From Rattus norvegicus (lineage: Eukaryota; Chordata; Mammalia; Rodentia; Muridae), in contig NC_086024.1 of assembly GCF_036323735.1 (NCBI RefSeq), forward strand, positions 128,858,053 through 128,922,052: a stretch of DNA of 64,000 nucleotides, given 5' to 3'. Under the pieces are notes generated by a model. The model ran no database searches, was not told the origin of the DNA, and saw nothing but the letters and a program-made list of their open reading frames with translations. Position 1 is the first letter of the stretch. Every line of letters begins with the position of its first letter. Position numbers and translations under genes: made by a program. Shown here piece by piece: positions 1 through 11,997 of the stretch.

Positions 1-1290
1 GGCCAAATGCCCCTTGTGCAAATAAAAATTGTGCAAAACTAAAAGAACACCTCAGCAAATTCATCATATCATGTATATTTGCCTATGATATGTGTATTAT
101 GTATCACATGTTAAAAATAAAAACAACATATGTGTAATTTGAAGGGTATGTGTCACTGTGAGCTCGGTTTTGAGGTCTCCTCTTATGCTCAATATTGGTT
201 CAGTACAGATAGCCTCCCCCGTCTGTCTTCCTATCGACATATAGAGGTCTCAGCGCCTCCAGGGCTCTTTCTGCCTACATGCTGCTATGCTTCCCATCAT
301 AATGGTAATGGACTGAACCTCTGAACTTGTAAGCTAGACCCTTTAATTTATAAAACTTTCCCTGGTGATTGTGTCTCTTCACAGCAAGGAAACCATCAGT
401 AATATCTATGTATGTGTGTGTGTGTGTGAATGTGCATTATGTATATGTGTGTGTAATATGCATGTATATACGTATATACATGTGTATATATGTATTTGTT
501 TCTATATACTATACACCTAGCTATATATAGGTTTATATAGTTATATATTGTATATAAATATGCACATATACTGTGGTACTACTCTTGGTTGTCAACTTGA
601 CTACATTTGGAATGAACTACTATCTAGAAATGGAGGACACACTTGTGAACCAGATCTTGAAGTTGGAAGACACAGGATCTTGACATGCGACGACACAGGC
701 TTTTGACCCAGACCTTTGAGATATAGTGACTAATTATGTCCACAATCCTCTTAAGATTGGTTGTTTTTGGGAGGGAGTGCACTGGAACTTGAACTCAGAG
801 CCTGACACATAGTAAGAACTCACCCTACCCCTGAGTCATCCTTGAGCAGGTGATTGTTGATTTTCTTTGTGTTTGTGAATGTGTATGGGAGCTTCCATGT
901 GCATAGCCATCTTCTTAATTTTTGTTTTGACACAGAACCTCACTAGATTGCCCTACTGACGTTAAACTCACTCTCAGATATTCCCTCCTTGGCCCAAAAG
1001 ACGGAGTGGATGACATGACAACTAAACATACTTCAATTTCTCTTCACAGTGAAAGGGCAAATTTAGGGAACTGGCAAGGAGGGATTGAAGCTGGCCAAGT
1101 TCTCCTCAGCAGTGAGGAGACACTGAAAGTGACACACAGGAGTTCTGCTCCCCACTCTCACGGACTCTGGTGTAGCCTGGCATCTACACTACCCCACCAC
1201 TCCATACTTCACAAAAGTTTCCCATGCAGCAGGGCCTTCCCTCTGCTGCCCAGCACCTCACATCCTTAAAGCTCAGAGAACCTGTTGTTG
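1..1290. repeat. Downstream flank of duplication unit 1
   Basis: Bases 1-50 match 21,800-21,850 and 51,060-51,110. Bases 850-1,060 match 22,150-22,350 (shared runs include ctcagatattcc and ccttggcccaaaag). This places a third copy of the serpin downstream flank at the window start. A TG/TA-rich stretch occupies about 410-575. Confidence 0.75.
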
Positions 1291-1895
1291 TAAAATTATA
1301 TTAAACTGCTTTCTTTTACACCCCACTAGGTCTGGCACCACAGTGCCCCAAGATATCTGGTAGACATCTTAATCTCAGTCAGCAAAGTGTCTCACCTGAT
1401 CTGCTCTATCCCATATCACACTGCCAAAGACCTCTCTCTGAGCCTGGCAACAATCTCTTTACCCATCTAGTTCCCAAGTCAGGCTGCCACCATGCCAGAA
1501 ATAGACATCTCAATTCTGTGGTGACTTAGTGTCCCAGCTGCCACACACTCTCTTAAACTTAATTCACCACAAGAAAGAACACACAACACAATAACCTCTG
1601 ATCCAAATGATAAGCTATAATTGCCCACCTAAACATACAAAGCCCTGTACACATCCATCCCTTAAGAACATTCATAACAATCTGTAAAGGTACAGAGTGG
1701 AATCTCAATATCAGCCTCCATGTTCTTTCCATGGCTTCCTCCTCCCCTTCCCATCTCCTCCTCTTCCCTCAAACTTTCCTCCCACCCATCCTTCCTTCTT
1801 GTCCAGTAACAGGCCTTATTCTATCTTGTACCTGCCTCACCTGCATAATGACATCATCCCACATTTTACCCTTTTTGTCTAATTAAAAAAACTTT
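1291..1895. other. Stretch without a recognisable gene
   Basis: Pyrimidine-rich DNA with short open frames only. Its style suggests an old interspersed repeat, which I could not name. Confidence 0.4.
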
Positions 1896-2000
1896 GCTGG
1901 CCCGGAAACTGGGAAAGGGAATGACAATTGAAATGTAAATAAGAAATACTGAAGTTAATAAAGATAAAAAATAAAAAAGAAAAAAAGAAAAAAGAAATAG
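1896..2000 (+). mobile_element. LINE-1 3' end fragment
   Basis: It contains the rodent L1 terminal motif ggcccggaaactgggaaa followed by the aaatgtaaataagaaatact and gttaataaa signature and an A-rich tail. The same 3' terminus ends the L1 copies at 8,208 and 34,946. Confidence 0.75.
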
Positions 2001-3113
2001 ATTCATTATAAACAAACAGGAAAGACTTCCCCGAGATAGATTACATAGGGCTTCATTAATGTTATGCTTCTTGAATACTTTCATAGAAAAATAAAGGGGC
2101 CATATTTGTATAAACTTGGTGAAATTCATGGAAATTAACTTGTCCAAGCAAATATTTTATGCTACAATGAGAGTAAATTTAAACTACAAAATGACCTAAG
2201 CAAAGTGTCCAAAATCCTTTTGGACAATTACACTGAAAAAAAATAAACGACAACAGAAATGGTTTGTTTTAAGGACAATGTCTGTCTGCCTAGGGGCTAA
2301 AGTATTCATTAGCAATAGAAAAGCCTCAGATCATGCCTTTCATCGAAGTCAGTGATAAGGTTTCCTTTACATGGGGCAGAATTCTACAGCATTTTACTAA
2401 TTCACCGTATACCTAAGGTCATTCTTCATATCATTCCTCAGTCTCCCCTAAGATACAAATACTGTCCAGGACTCATTAGCAGTAATGGATACAAGAGAAC
2501 ATGGCATCTCAAAGATTAAATCCTCCAGCGTGGATATAACTGAGTTTTAAGAAACCCTTTGGGTCAAGTTCTGTCAGAACAGTAAAACAATTTCACCATT
2601 TATTTGTGTAGATAATTTTGCATGAGTAAGTAACTCTTTACATCATCTCTATGTCCAATGGGCTAGATTACTGCATCATTAGGGATGAGGTTGTTAGACA
2701 GTGTGGAATACATTCAAAACAAGAAAACTTTCTTGGATAGATTTCTTTTCCTAAATAGCACTCTTGAGAAAAATATATACAGTTGAACATTACAAAGTGA
2801 CTCCTGACAAGTAATATAAAAACTATATAATGTGAAAAGAGAAATTTCAAAAATGAGGAAGCTATCTATTATGATAGTATGTAATGCAACCCAACCTTAT
2901 AAAGGCAACACTCCTAGTTCTTTTTTGAAACTACACACAGCTTCCTATATCAATCCCTGACACTGAGAGAAACTTAGCCAAGGAAGATTTGTCTCTAAAA
3001 ACAATTATTCTACAAGAAATATTTTAGGTGATGTTGTGAGAGGCACCTCAGTAAAGCTAAGAGCATGAGAAATATTCTCCCCCAGAAATAATACGGCAAT
3101 TCGTTACCGAATA
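2001..3113. other. AT-rich DNA, nothing recognised
   Basis: No serpin exons 3-5, SINE or LTR was recognised here, although this is where the missing 3' part of the unit 1 gene should lie. Confidence 0.4.
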
Positions 3114-3554
3114 GTGCTTTTCAACAAACAGGGCATTGCCTATGCTGATCTGAACCTGATCCTCTGGATGGCTGAGGAAGTGTAGGAGGTATGCAAAGCC
3201 CTGGTGGATATCTGCCTCAGGGGTCACTGTGAGATTTAACTTGAGATCTTCTAGAATCTCTTCCAGGGTGTTGTCTTTTGCTACCAGAGACTGGGAGGTC
3301 AAGGCAATTATGATGCTAAGTGGGGAGAAGACAATATCTTTATGTGAGTTCTTCAGAGCGAGCTCCTTGTAGAGGCTGAATGCAAAGGCCATGTTGATGG
3401 AGGCCATTGTTAGACTCTCCAATTGTTTTCAAGTGTCTCCATCTTTCTGGACTTCAGTTTGCCTTCTAAGTGTGTCACCTGAGTAACAGAGGACAGCAGG
3501 GCAGATCCCCACCATCAAAAGCCCAGAGCTGCAATGAAGGCCATCTTCTCTATT
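3114..3554 (-). pseudogene. Truncated Serpina3-family relic (unit 1), 5' part of exon 2 only
   Basis: On the minus strand, an ATG at 3,544-3,542 opens the family signal peptide. A 1-bp deletion in that peptide gives an early TGA after about nine codons. A second TGA at 3,431-3,429 stands where the paralogues have an Arg or Lys codon before KQL. An open stretch then encodes INMAFAFSLYKELALKNSHK to NALFVEKH. Homology stops abruptly at 3,114, in the codons after FVEKH. The rest of exon 2 and exons 3-5 are absent. Confidence 0.85.
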
Positions 3555-5250
3555 CTTCAGGATGAAAGAAAAACATTCTTTGTGTCAGGGAGGGCCAGCT
3601 CATGCTCTGACCATCTCCTACTTCTCCCGAGTGGTCTGCTTGTATCCTGATCTGTTGCCCTTCCTGCCTCTGTGACTGTCCACAGGAGGTGCTTTGGAGA
3701 CTCAGATGACTTTACTACATCATGAGCACCCTACATAGAGGAAGTGCTATTGCAAAAGGGAATCTTTCCGTTTAAGAAAACAAGCATCGAGAAAGGTGAA
3801 GGGTCATTCCAGCCTCACAGAGTTAGGAGGCAAAAAACATGGAGATGGGCAAAAGCCCTGTGTAATTTCATCTCTGTTCTGTATTGGCATACAACCCTAT
3901 CAGAAGGCAGGGATCTCTCTTCCTTTGCACTTGTACCCTCCCCTATCACCAACCTGTAGTTCAGAGTCAGAGAAGGAACCTTGGATGAATTGGAAGCCTA
4001 TTATTTGCCCCTCATTCCAGAAAATATGTCTAAGAAATCTCACAGCACTGGACTGAATCTAGTTCATGTTTCTCAGAGTGGGACGATTAATTGAGAGGAA
4101 GCATTGGAGACATCTGACTCTATGCTAAAGGCCTGTCACCCCCAAGAATAGCTATTAGAAGGACCAGTAGGGAGAGGCCCTTTAAACCCTGCCAGGTTAC
4201 CACATGTCCTCAGGCTTGGAAGGCCTCTGGGCTGGTAGAAAAAAATTGTTTGACTCTATGATACAGTACTTACTGGTTTTGTGTGTCAACTTGACACAAG
4301 CTAAAGCAATCATAGAGAAAGAAGCTTCGCTTGAGGAAATACATCCATGAGATCCAACTGTAAGGCATTTTCTCAATTAGTGATAAAATGTTGGAGGGCC
4401 CATTGTGGGTGGTGACATCCCTGATCTGGTAGTCCTGGGTTCTCTAAGAAAGCAAGCTGAGCAAGCCAGGGGATGCAAGCCAGAAATCAGCACCACTCTG
4501 TGGCCTCTACATCAGCTCCTGCCTCCCAGTTCCTACTCTGTGTGAGTTTCTGTCCTGACTTCCTTTGGTGATGAACAGCAATGTGGAAGTGTAAGCTGAA
4601 TAAATGCTTTTCTCCCCAACTTGCTTCTTGGTCATAATGTTTGTTTCAGGAATAGAAACCTCAACTAAGACAGATTCCTGTATCAGATTTGAATTTGCCT
4701 GTCAGGGTGGTTGTATGGTGGCAAGCAAATATCTAGATCTCTCTGGGCAGCCTGTTGTATGGCCCAGTGACATAATTGGCAAAAGTGTCTGGCTTATCAC
4801 AGCTATGGGAGTGGATATGGAGAATGTCCCGAGGGTTAACTCATCCATACTCCTCAGTAGTGTGAGCCATATTTGAATCCTATGATTGTGTAAACATGGC
4901 CACCCAGGTTTAGCCTTTGTCCACACTGTACAGGAGTTCAGATGGGAAAGTAGATGAGAGAGGAATGAAAAGGCAGGAAGGATAGTGAAAAGAGGGAACA
5001 GATGGGTTATGGGAGGAGGAGAACTGAGTCACTGCAAGGAAGAGGGGCTAGGGCAATAGGACGGGGAGGAGTGGATAGGATGAGAGAACCAATGGGAAGA
5101 TCAAGGGGAGAGGAGACTGGAAGAGTGTAGGAGAATGGGGAAGAGGGGAGGGAGGTGTTGGCACTTTGCCTCATGTCCTCATGACACAGACATACCTGCA
5201 GAGGAGACATGAACTTCAGCCACTTTCACCCTCTGTCAGACTGAGGCAAC
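3555..5250. repeat. Upstream flank of the unit 1 serpin relic
   Basis: It matches 41,480-42,640 and 60,060-61,260, for example the shared gagaggaatggaaaggcagg-like run near 4,960, 42,440 and 61,015. It is interrupted by an interspersed repeat at 4,271-4,673. Confidence 0.7.
4271..4673 (+). mobile_element. Rodent interspersed repeat, possibly URR1-type
   Basis: It starts tggttttgtgtgtcaactt and ends near gaaacctcaactaagaca, with internal 'cattttctcaattagtga' and 'aagctgaataaa'. Related copies lie at 9,850-10,258 (reverse), 45,215-45,620 and 63,820-64,000. The family name is uncertain. Confidence 0.55.
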
Positions 5251-5576
5251 CATTTCTTTGGGTAAGCATTTGGCCATGTTTTTGTTTTCTTTTGTCTTTT
5301 TGTCTGGTTGGTTTTTTTTTATTTTTAATGTTCCTTTTATTTATTTATGATACATTGATCCAGTACATTCAAAGCAAAATAATGGCTCATGGACACTTGA
5401 AGTTTCAATTACCCATAAATAAAATGAAAATTATTACTCATAAATTTTAGATTGATGTCTGTGTATTCAAATTACATTGTGGAAGTTCTGGAGATTTTTG
5501 CTTTGCCTATATTTTATGTATATGAAATTTTATGGGGAAAGTTCTGTGTTTTTATGGTTCATAAAATGCACAAGCT
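5251..5576. other. AT-rich spacer, nothing recognised
   Basis: T-rich tract then AT-rich DNA before the L1 fragment. No coding or repeat identity could be given. Confidence 0.4.
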
Positions 5577-6301
5577 AGTATAACCACTGTGGAAATCAGT
5601 CTGGCAGTTCCTCAGAAAATTGGACATAGTAATACCTTAGGACCCAGCTATACCACTCCTGGGCATATACCCAAAAGATGCTGCAACATATAACAAGGAC
5701 ACATGCTTCACTATGTTAATAGCAATCTAACTTATTATAGCCAGAAGCTGGAAAGAATCAAGATGTCATTCAACAGAGAAATAGATAAAAATGTGGTACA
5801 TCTTCACAATGGAGTACTACTCAGCTATCAAAAATAATGACTTCATGAAATTCTTAGGCAAATAGATGGAACTAGAAAATATCATCCTGAGTGAGGTAAC
5901 CTAATAATAAAGAACACACATTGTATGCACTCACTGATACATGTACATTAGCCCAAAAGCTTGAAATACTGAAGATACAATCAACAGACCACATGAAGCT
6001 CAAAAAGAAGGGTGACCAAAGTGTGAATGCTTTAGTCCTTCTTGGGGAACAAAAATATTCATAGGAAGAGATATGGAGACAAAGTTTGGGGCAGAGACTT
6101 AAGGAATGGCCATTCAGAGTCTGTCCCACCTGGTGATCCAGCCCATATATATACAGCCACCAAACCTAGGCAATATTGCTGATGCCAAGAAGTGCTTGCT
6201 GACAGGAGCCTGATATAGCTGTCTCCTGAGAGGCTCAGCCAGAGTGTGACATACACAGAGGCAAATCCTAGCAGCAAACCATTGAACTGAGAATGGGGTC
6301 C
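5577..6301 (+). mobile_element. LINE-1 5'-truncated copy, first part (interrupted by ERV)
   Basis: It carries the end of L1 ORF2 (gggcatatacccaaaagatg) with stops, then 3' UTR to ...gaactgagaatggggtcc. The element stops exactly where the ERV LTR starts. Its missing remainder is the minus-strand fragment 15,763-15,382, which resumes with gggtccccattggagg. Confidence 0.85.
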
Positions 6302-6740
6302 TATTGGGAGCAACCTCAAGATGGTGGGAGCAGACTTCATGTTAAAAGGCAATTGTATTCTAGCCTTATGTTAGATCAAAAGTAATAGCTTTATGTTGGA
6401 TCAAAGCAACCATACCTAAGCCTGCACCTGCAGTTCTGCTTGAACTGAATAGATAGAATAAATCAGGTTGTCAGGTTGCTTAGCAACCCACCCTACTGTT
6501 CTCCCCGTTGGCCAATTTACTCAGACAATATCCTGGTCATTGAGCCAGGTCCATTCTTTTGTGGTTACCTAACCCCTACCCACATCTTGCTTATACCAGT
6601 ATATCTTCTGCATGAGAAAAATTAAAAATTGTCAGCTTTATCAGTCCTCTTGACTTGCTGTTCGTTCTTTGTGTCTCTTGTCCCCCATTCTCTCCTAGGT
6701 GAAGCCCAGACCCTGGTTGACTGCCCTGCAGGACAGGGCA
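6302..6740 (+). mobile_element. 5' LTR of a class II (ERVK, betaretrovirus-like) endogenous retrovirus
   Basis: It is preceded by GGGTCC and opens TATTGGGAGCAACC, a mutated form of the TGTTGGGAGC start seen in the 3' LTR at 16,221. It ends ...GGGCA two bases before a primer-binding site. A run with tatatcttctgcatgag and aaaattaaaaattg resembles a core promoter and R region. It is 439 bp, against 458 bp for the 3' LTR. Confidence 0.82.
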
Positions 6741-6742
6741 AC

Positions 6743-6760
6743 TGGTGCCGGAACAGGGAC
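6743..6760 (+). other. ERV primer-binding site, tRNA-Lys-like
   Basis: TGGTGCCGGAACAGGGAC matches the Lys-3 type primer-binding site at 16 of 18 positions. It lies 2 bp after the LTR end, as expected for a provirus rather than a solo LTR. Confidence 0.75.
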
Positions 6761-6906
6761 ACCCTGGGGGTCACAGAGGAGAGAACACTGCTCACCAGTA
6801 GAAGACAGGCCTGTTGGCTTATCTCAGAAGCATCAGAGAGTGTCTTCAGATCGTTAGGATGCCACGGTACACCCGCCTGAGACAGTCCGGGAGGAGTTCA
6901 TAGTGT
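6761..6906 (+). mobile_element. ERV leader, 5' side of the inversion breakpoint
   Basis: Untranslated leader that ends in a 34-bp stretch (6,873-6,906) repeated in inverse orientation at 21,056-21,089. Beyond 6,906 the sequence switches to serpin-unit flank. Confidence 0.78.
6873..6906 (+). repeat. Inverted 34-bp breakpoint repeat, left copy
   Basis: Starts ccgcctgagacagtccggg and ends ttcatagtgt. It is identical to the reverse complement of 21,056-21,089, and the outer sequences diverge on both sides. Confidence 0.9.
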
Positions 6907-7666
6907 TCATCAGCTCTGCAACACCTACAATGCTAGAACAGATGTAGAGCAACTGTCTTCCAAGATGCTGCCAGGAGGGTGCAGGCTAACATGGCTCCTC
7001 CCCTGCCTGCTGGTGATCCCTTTAAGGAGGGGTTCAGTGGGGGAACTGAGCAGCTTTTCAGTATTCCTGGCCACACAGTACAGGTTCAGCAGAAGTTCAG
7101 AAATTTGTGCCCCTTGGAGAAAGCATTATCCACAATGAACAACTACCAAGAAGTCATGGTGAAATAAAAGAAAAAGGATTGGATAGGAATCTCAACTTCA
7201 GATGTTCTGTCATCACCCTGGCTACAGAGCAGGTACCACAGCACCACAATCTCCATGTGTCTGCCTCCACCTCCTAGACCCAAGACTCAATCAAGGCCAT
7301 GTGCTGTGGCCCATCACCTGTCCTCTGCATATAGGTCAGAATTGGATGCTGGGCAGCAATAAATGAATGAGTGTATAAATGTGTGAATGAATTCAGAATG
7401 GTGTATGAGGAGCTCATGAATGTTAATATAGTGAGAATGAAGCCTCAGTCTTGTCAACAGACCAGGACATTCACTGAGGTAGATGGTCATGTGCAGATGG
7501 GAACAGACTGGTCCTTTTGATGGAGGACACCCTGGTAACAGGAGGCCTCCCAGCAAGCTTAGCTTCTGAGAGGGCTGAGCTTCTCTTGGCACTTCCTACA
7601 CAGATATGAACTGAAGTCCAGAAAGTTCCAGACTGTCAAAAGTCACATGCAAGAATGGCATCATGG

Positions 7667-8208
7667 TGGCCCATACATATACAGCCACCCAATTAGACAA
7701 GATGGATGAAGCAAAGAAGTGCAGGCCGACAGGAGCCGGATGTAGATCTCTCCTGAGAGACACAGCCAGAATACAGCAAATACAGAGGCGAATGCCAGCA
7801 GCAAACTGAACTGAGAACAGGACCCCCATTGAAGGAATCAGAGAAAGGACTGGAAGAGCTTGAAGGGGCTCGAGACCCCATATGAACAACAATGCCAACC
7901 AACCAGAGCTTCCAAGGACTAAGCCACTACCTAAAGACTATACATGGACTGACCCTGGACTCTGACCTCATAGGTAGCAATGAATAGCCTAGTAAGAGCA
8001 CCAGTGGAAGGGGAAGCCCTTGGTCCTGCTAAGACTGAACCTCCAGTGAACGTGATTGTTGGGACAGGGCGGTAATGGGGGGAGGATGGGGAGGGGAACA
8101 CCCATAAAGAAGAAGAGGGGGAGGGGTTAGGGGGATGTTGGCCCGGAAACCGGGAAAGGGAATAACATTCAAAATGTAAATAAGAACTACTCAAGTTAAT
8201 TAAAAAAA
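7667..8208 (+). mobile_element. LINE-1 5'-truncated 3' UTR insertion with target duplication
   Basis: It begins tggcccatacatatacagcc, runs through the G-rich 3' UTR and ends in ggcccggaaaccgggaaa plus an A tail. The 16-bp sequence aagaatggcatcatgg flanks it at 7,651-7,666 and 8,209-8,224. The unit 2 counterpart near 47,250 lacks it. Confidence 0.92.
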
Positions 8209-9849
8209 AAGAATGGCATCATGGAATATGTGGACATGACAACACGTTCTGGCAATATGTAAACCAAAACAGAGGAAACACTATAGCAGGGGAAATAGTT
8301 TATGATAGTGGAAAATGGTGATGAGTCAGGGAAGTGCTTGTGAACTGAGGCAGGGCCATGGATCCTTAGGATGAGATCCTCAAAGTTGGGTACATGAACC
8401 AGCTGGGATATCTGCAACCACTCGATGCAAACTATGGAACATAAGCAGAGCATGAGGCAGGAGTGTAACTTCCTGTAAATTACCTTCTCCCTGGGAAAAC
8501 TTGATCAACACAGCATTTCAGGAGCATGTAGGAAATACAACCATGGAGACAGCAAGAGCAGAAGTGAGGCAGCTCCTCATGAGCCAGAATTCAAGGGGAT
8601 GAGAAACTGAGTTGTGAAAAGGAACACAGTACCTGGGCTCTCCTGAGCTGAGAGCAAGAGCCAAGGTCCTGAGGCAGGATACACTTGGTAAATTAGAGCA
8701 AAGGGGAGGAGGGGACAGATGTTTCCAGAAGGTTGACAAGAAGCACATCATGCAATGCAGAATGTAGGATTTCTCCTGCACATGACAGGGCCAGGACATG
8801 TCTCACTGAGAGTAGAGGAATGTGATGGAACTTTCCAAAGGAGTCTAAAGGCTGGGTGAGTGGAGCCAAAGACAAATTCATGCTTTAATAAAACAGACCC
8901 CATGCTCCAATGTGGACTTTGCTTCTGATGATTCACAAGGAAGATTAAAGACTTTGTTAGTGACCATGGAGGGGAATGTTATCTGAGATCATGCCTAAAA
9001 GAAGGGGGAGCCAAAAACTACAAGTTGAATGGCTTTGGAAGGATCTTAGATTTCTGCCAGGTAAACCTGGTAAATATGTCATGCAGCACAGTGGGTAGGG
9101 ACAAACTAGAGGCCAAAGAATGCCTGAACGTGGGCTCTCAGACCATGTGTTGGCACCTTGATAGAATGCGTCCAGGTCAATGAGAACCTGATAACCAAAT
9201 ATGACATTTCCTGTCTGTTGAGAATGTTAAACTTTTATAGGGGCTGAGGCATATTGCAGTCACAAAGGTGGTGAGTGTTAATGGGAGTTCTAGTTCTGAG
9301 GTGGGAAAAAGCCCTAAGGAGACAAGCAAGTGGAGTGAAAGCATCCAGTGTGGGATGGGAAGAGTCCAGGATTGAGCAAGTCACAGAGACAGAGCAAACA
9401 GAAGAAAGGCAAACTTGAAAAGGTGGCAGCAGAGAACCTCGGAGGAAAGAGGAGGGTGGAGAGACATGAGAAGGTGTCTAAAGGAATGCCACTGTGGAAA
9501 GGAATCCATGAGTCTAGGAACTGAGAGACAGGGAGGGAAGAAGCTCTGAGTGCTGTGGGGACAGAGTCTCAGTCTGAGGGTGTTCCAAAGAGAAAGACTT
9601 GTCAGCAAGAGGCTCAGCGTCACAGGAGACAGCATCCCTTTACTCAGCATGGGGCACATAGGAGTGCAACAGGGAGCTGCCTGAGGGACCACTGGACTTT
9701 TGTTCAATAGAATCCAACATTCCAGAAAGATAGAGAAAGAGAACAGGCTCTAATGATCCAACGAGGGAGACATACACAGATGAGGCAGCTACAAAATGTC
9801 ACTTAAACAAGTAGGGTTGGAGAGATGAGGGGACAGAGTAGGGGGATTC

Positions 9850-10258
9850 CTCAGTTATGGTTTCTATTGCTGTCCTGAAACACTATGTCCAGTAAGCAAA
9901 TTGAAAAAGAAGAGGTTTCCGTGGCTTACACAATGTTCACCATGGAATGGAGTCAGGTCAGGAACTGAAGAAGGACAGAAACCTGGAGGCAGGAGCTGAT
10001 ACTGAAACCATGGGAGGTGCTGCTTACTGCCTTGCTTCACATGGCTTGCTCAGCCTGCTTACTTATAAAGCCCCAGGGCCACCAGCCCGAGAATGGTACT
10101 ACCCAAAATGGACTGTGCTTGGCTCATTAATGTAATCAGGAAAATGGCCTACAGTCTTGCCTACAACCAGATCTTATGAAGACATTTTTCAGTTAAGATT
10201 CCTTCCTCTCAACTTGATTATAGTTTCTGCTGTATTGACATAAATCTAACCAGCACAT
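9850..10258 (-). mobile_element. Rodent interspersed repeat, same family as 4,271-4,673
   Basis: Reverse orientation, containing tcacatggcttgctcagcct and ending near aatctaaccagcac. It is the counterpart of 45,215-45,620 in unit 2, so it predates the duplication. Confidence 0.55.
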
Positions 10259-10417
10259 GGTACTTCAGTGGATGGGACCCTGTGGAAGACGCCCAGTGTT
10301 CTCTCCTGGGTCAGAAACAAATGCAAGCCAGGAATCAGTGATGTCATCAAACTGGGCAACTTCATGGATTAAAAAGAAAAATTTTATTGGGGAATCAAAT
10401 CACTAAGGCTCTCTGTC

Positions 10418-10491
10418 TCTCCTCCCTCCCCCTCCCTCCCCCTCTCCATCTCCCTCTCTCTCCCATACTCACACATCTCCCTCACCCCCCC

Positions 10492-10524
<33 letters not shown>
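10418..10524. repeat. (CT)n/(GT)n microsatellite
   Basis: A CT-rich run is followed by a C-run and a (GT)n tract. It is the inverted counterpart of the (CA)n/(GA)n tracts at 44,822-44,992 and 63,455-63,624. Confidence 0.8.
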
Positions 10525-10527
<3 letters not shown>

Positions 10528-11493
10528 ATGCAAGTGGGCAAGAGAAGAAGCAAAATGTCAGAGGAGAAAAATATTTCATATGACCTCATGGTAGAGTGCA
10601 TTGAACTGAATCAGGCATTGACAGAAAACTAGGTGCCTCTGCCTTAAGTATCCAGATTTTGTGAGAATATTAGGGTACCTCCTGGAAAACAGGACATGTT
10701 CTAGACATGATGTTCTCTTCAGATATGCAGAGACCCACCATTAGACTTTGTTTATCCAGCCCAAATCTTTCTTGTTAGGATCAGCACTTTCATTTTAGTG
10801 ACAGTGGCTTTGCACATAATACTTGCCTGATGAGAGTCTCTCGCCCCACTGTTGACACAATATCCACTGCTCTCATCCTAAAGGAAATAAGATCCTTCAT
10901 TCAGGAACCATTTTCTGTGACAAAAGTCAGAGAATACAGATGTCCAATACCCAAATTCCATGTTCCAGCATGGAAGCAGTTTCACAAACACAGCACAGCT
11001 TTACAAAAGAAAGAAAGTTACACCTCTTGACAAGTTGAAAAGGCATGGGTAGACACCTGAGAGGCAGCCTCATCAACACGGGGTAAGCTTCTCTCTAGAC
11101 TCAAGATGTCATCTGCTGCCCTGCTTAGCTCTTGGGTTGCAGCTAATTGCCTGCTAAGTTAATAGACTCTATTGTCACAGGCGTCAGTTCTGACACACAG
11201 GCAGGCAATACATGGGTGTTCCATAGAGGCGGAACTTAGCACAAGATAAGGTAATGAGGCTCTGTCTGTATGGGCCTGCATTGGTACATACCAATCTGCC
11301 TCCTAAACTGAAATTCTTGGCAGTCAGTCAGTCTCTGCAGACACAGACTCCTTTCCGATTTCCTCCACTGCCAGACACAGGCAGCTTCCTTTCAGAAGTC
11401 TGAGGAAAGCAAATTTCTACTTAGAATGTGCCCATTCTTGGCAGAAAGGATGGTAATATAGATGGAGACAAAGACCTGTCGACATTGAGATAT

Positions 11494-11997
11494 TGTTGTG
11501 CTCAGATTGTACAAACCCCAAAGAGTTCACCAGGAACCACAATTTTGGTGTAAACACATCCGGGTCTTTATTCAAACTGGAGTTGGGCCACCAACCTTCC
11601 TAATGGAACAGGAAGGAGAGTGAACCCCCAGGTATAGATGAAGGGGATTTATAAAGGAAAAGAATTGCAAGTGGGGGTTTCTAAGCCTTGGTATGAGAAG
11701 GTAAGAGAATGTTGTTCTTTAAGCTAATTATTTACAATACCCGTTTTAACCACAAAGAGGGAGTATAGATCAGAAAGGAGCACCTTGACCTGGGAAAGAC
11801 TTAGGTTTTCTTAGCCCACTCTGTTGTTATCAGCTAGCTGCAGCTTCTGTGTCTATTCTGCAACTGCCAGGGACATTTTGTGATTTTTCTCAGACCTCAA
11901 GGGAGGGGGCCATGCCTCTCTAAGGACAAGTTAACTTAGAATGGAGTCTTAAGAACAAAATGGACTTTTGCTACCTCAGTTCCTTCAATATGTGATT
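11494..11997 (-). mobile_element. Solo LTR, ERV1-like, minus strand
   Basis: On the minus strand it opens TGAAGGAACTG and ends GAGCACAACA, a TG...CA pair. It includes a TATAAA-like ctttataaatcc and an AATAAA in ttgaataaagac. The 4-bp duplication ATAT flanks it (11,490-11,493 and 11,998-12,001). The unit 2 counterpart near 43,550 is an empty site, so insertion followed duplication. Confidence 0.82.

Noticed and set aside
6302..6906. Initially read as a second, separate ERV insertion
   Set aside because: The shared 34-bp leader, the matching GGGTCC duplication and the split L1 make one inverted provirus the simpler explanation.
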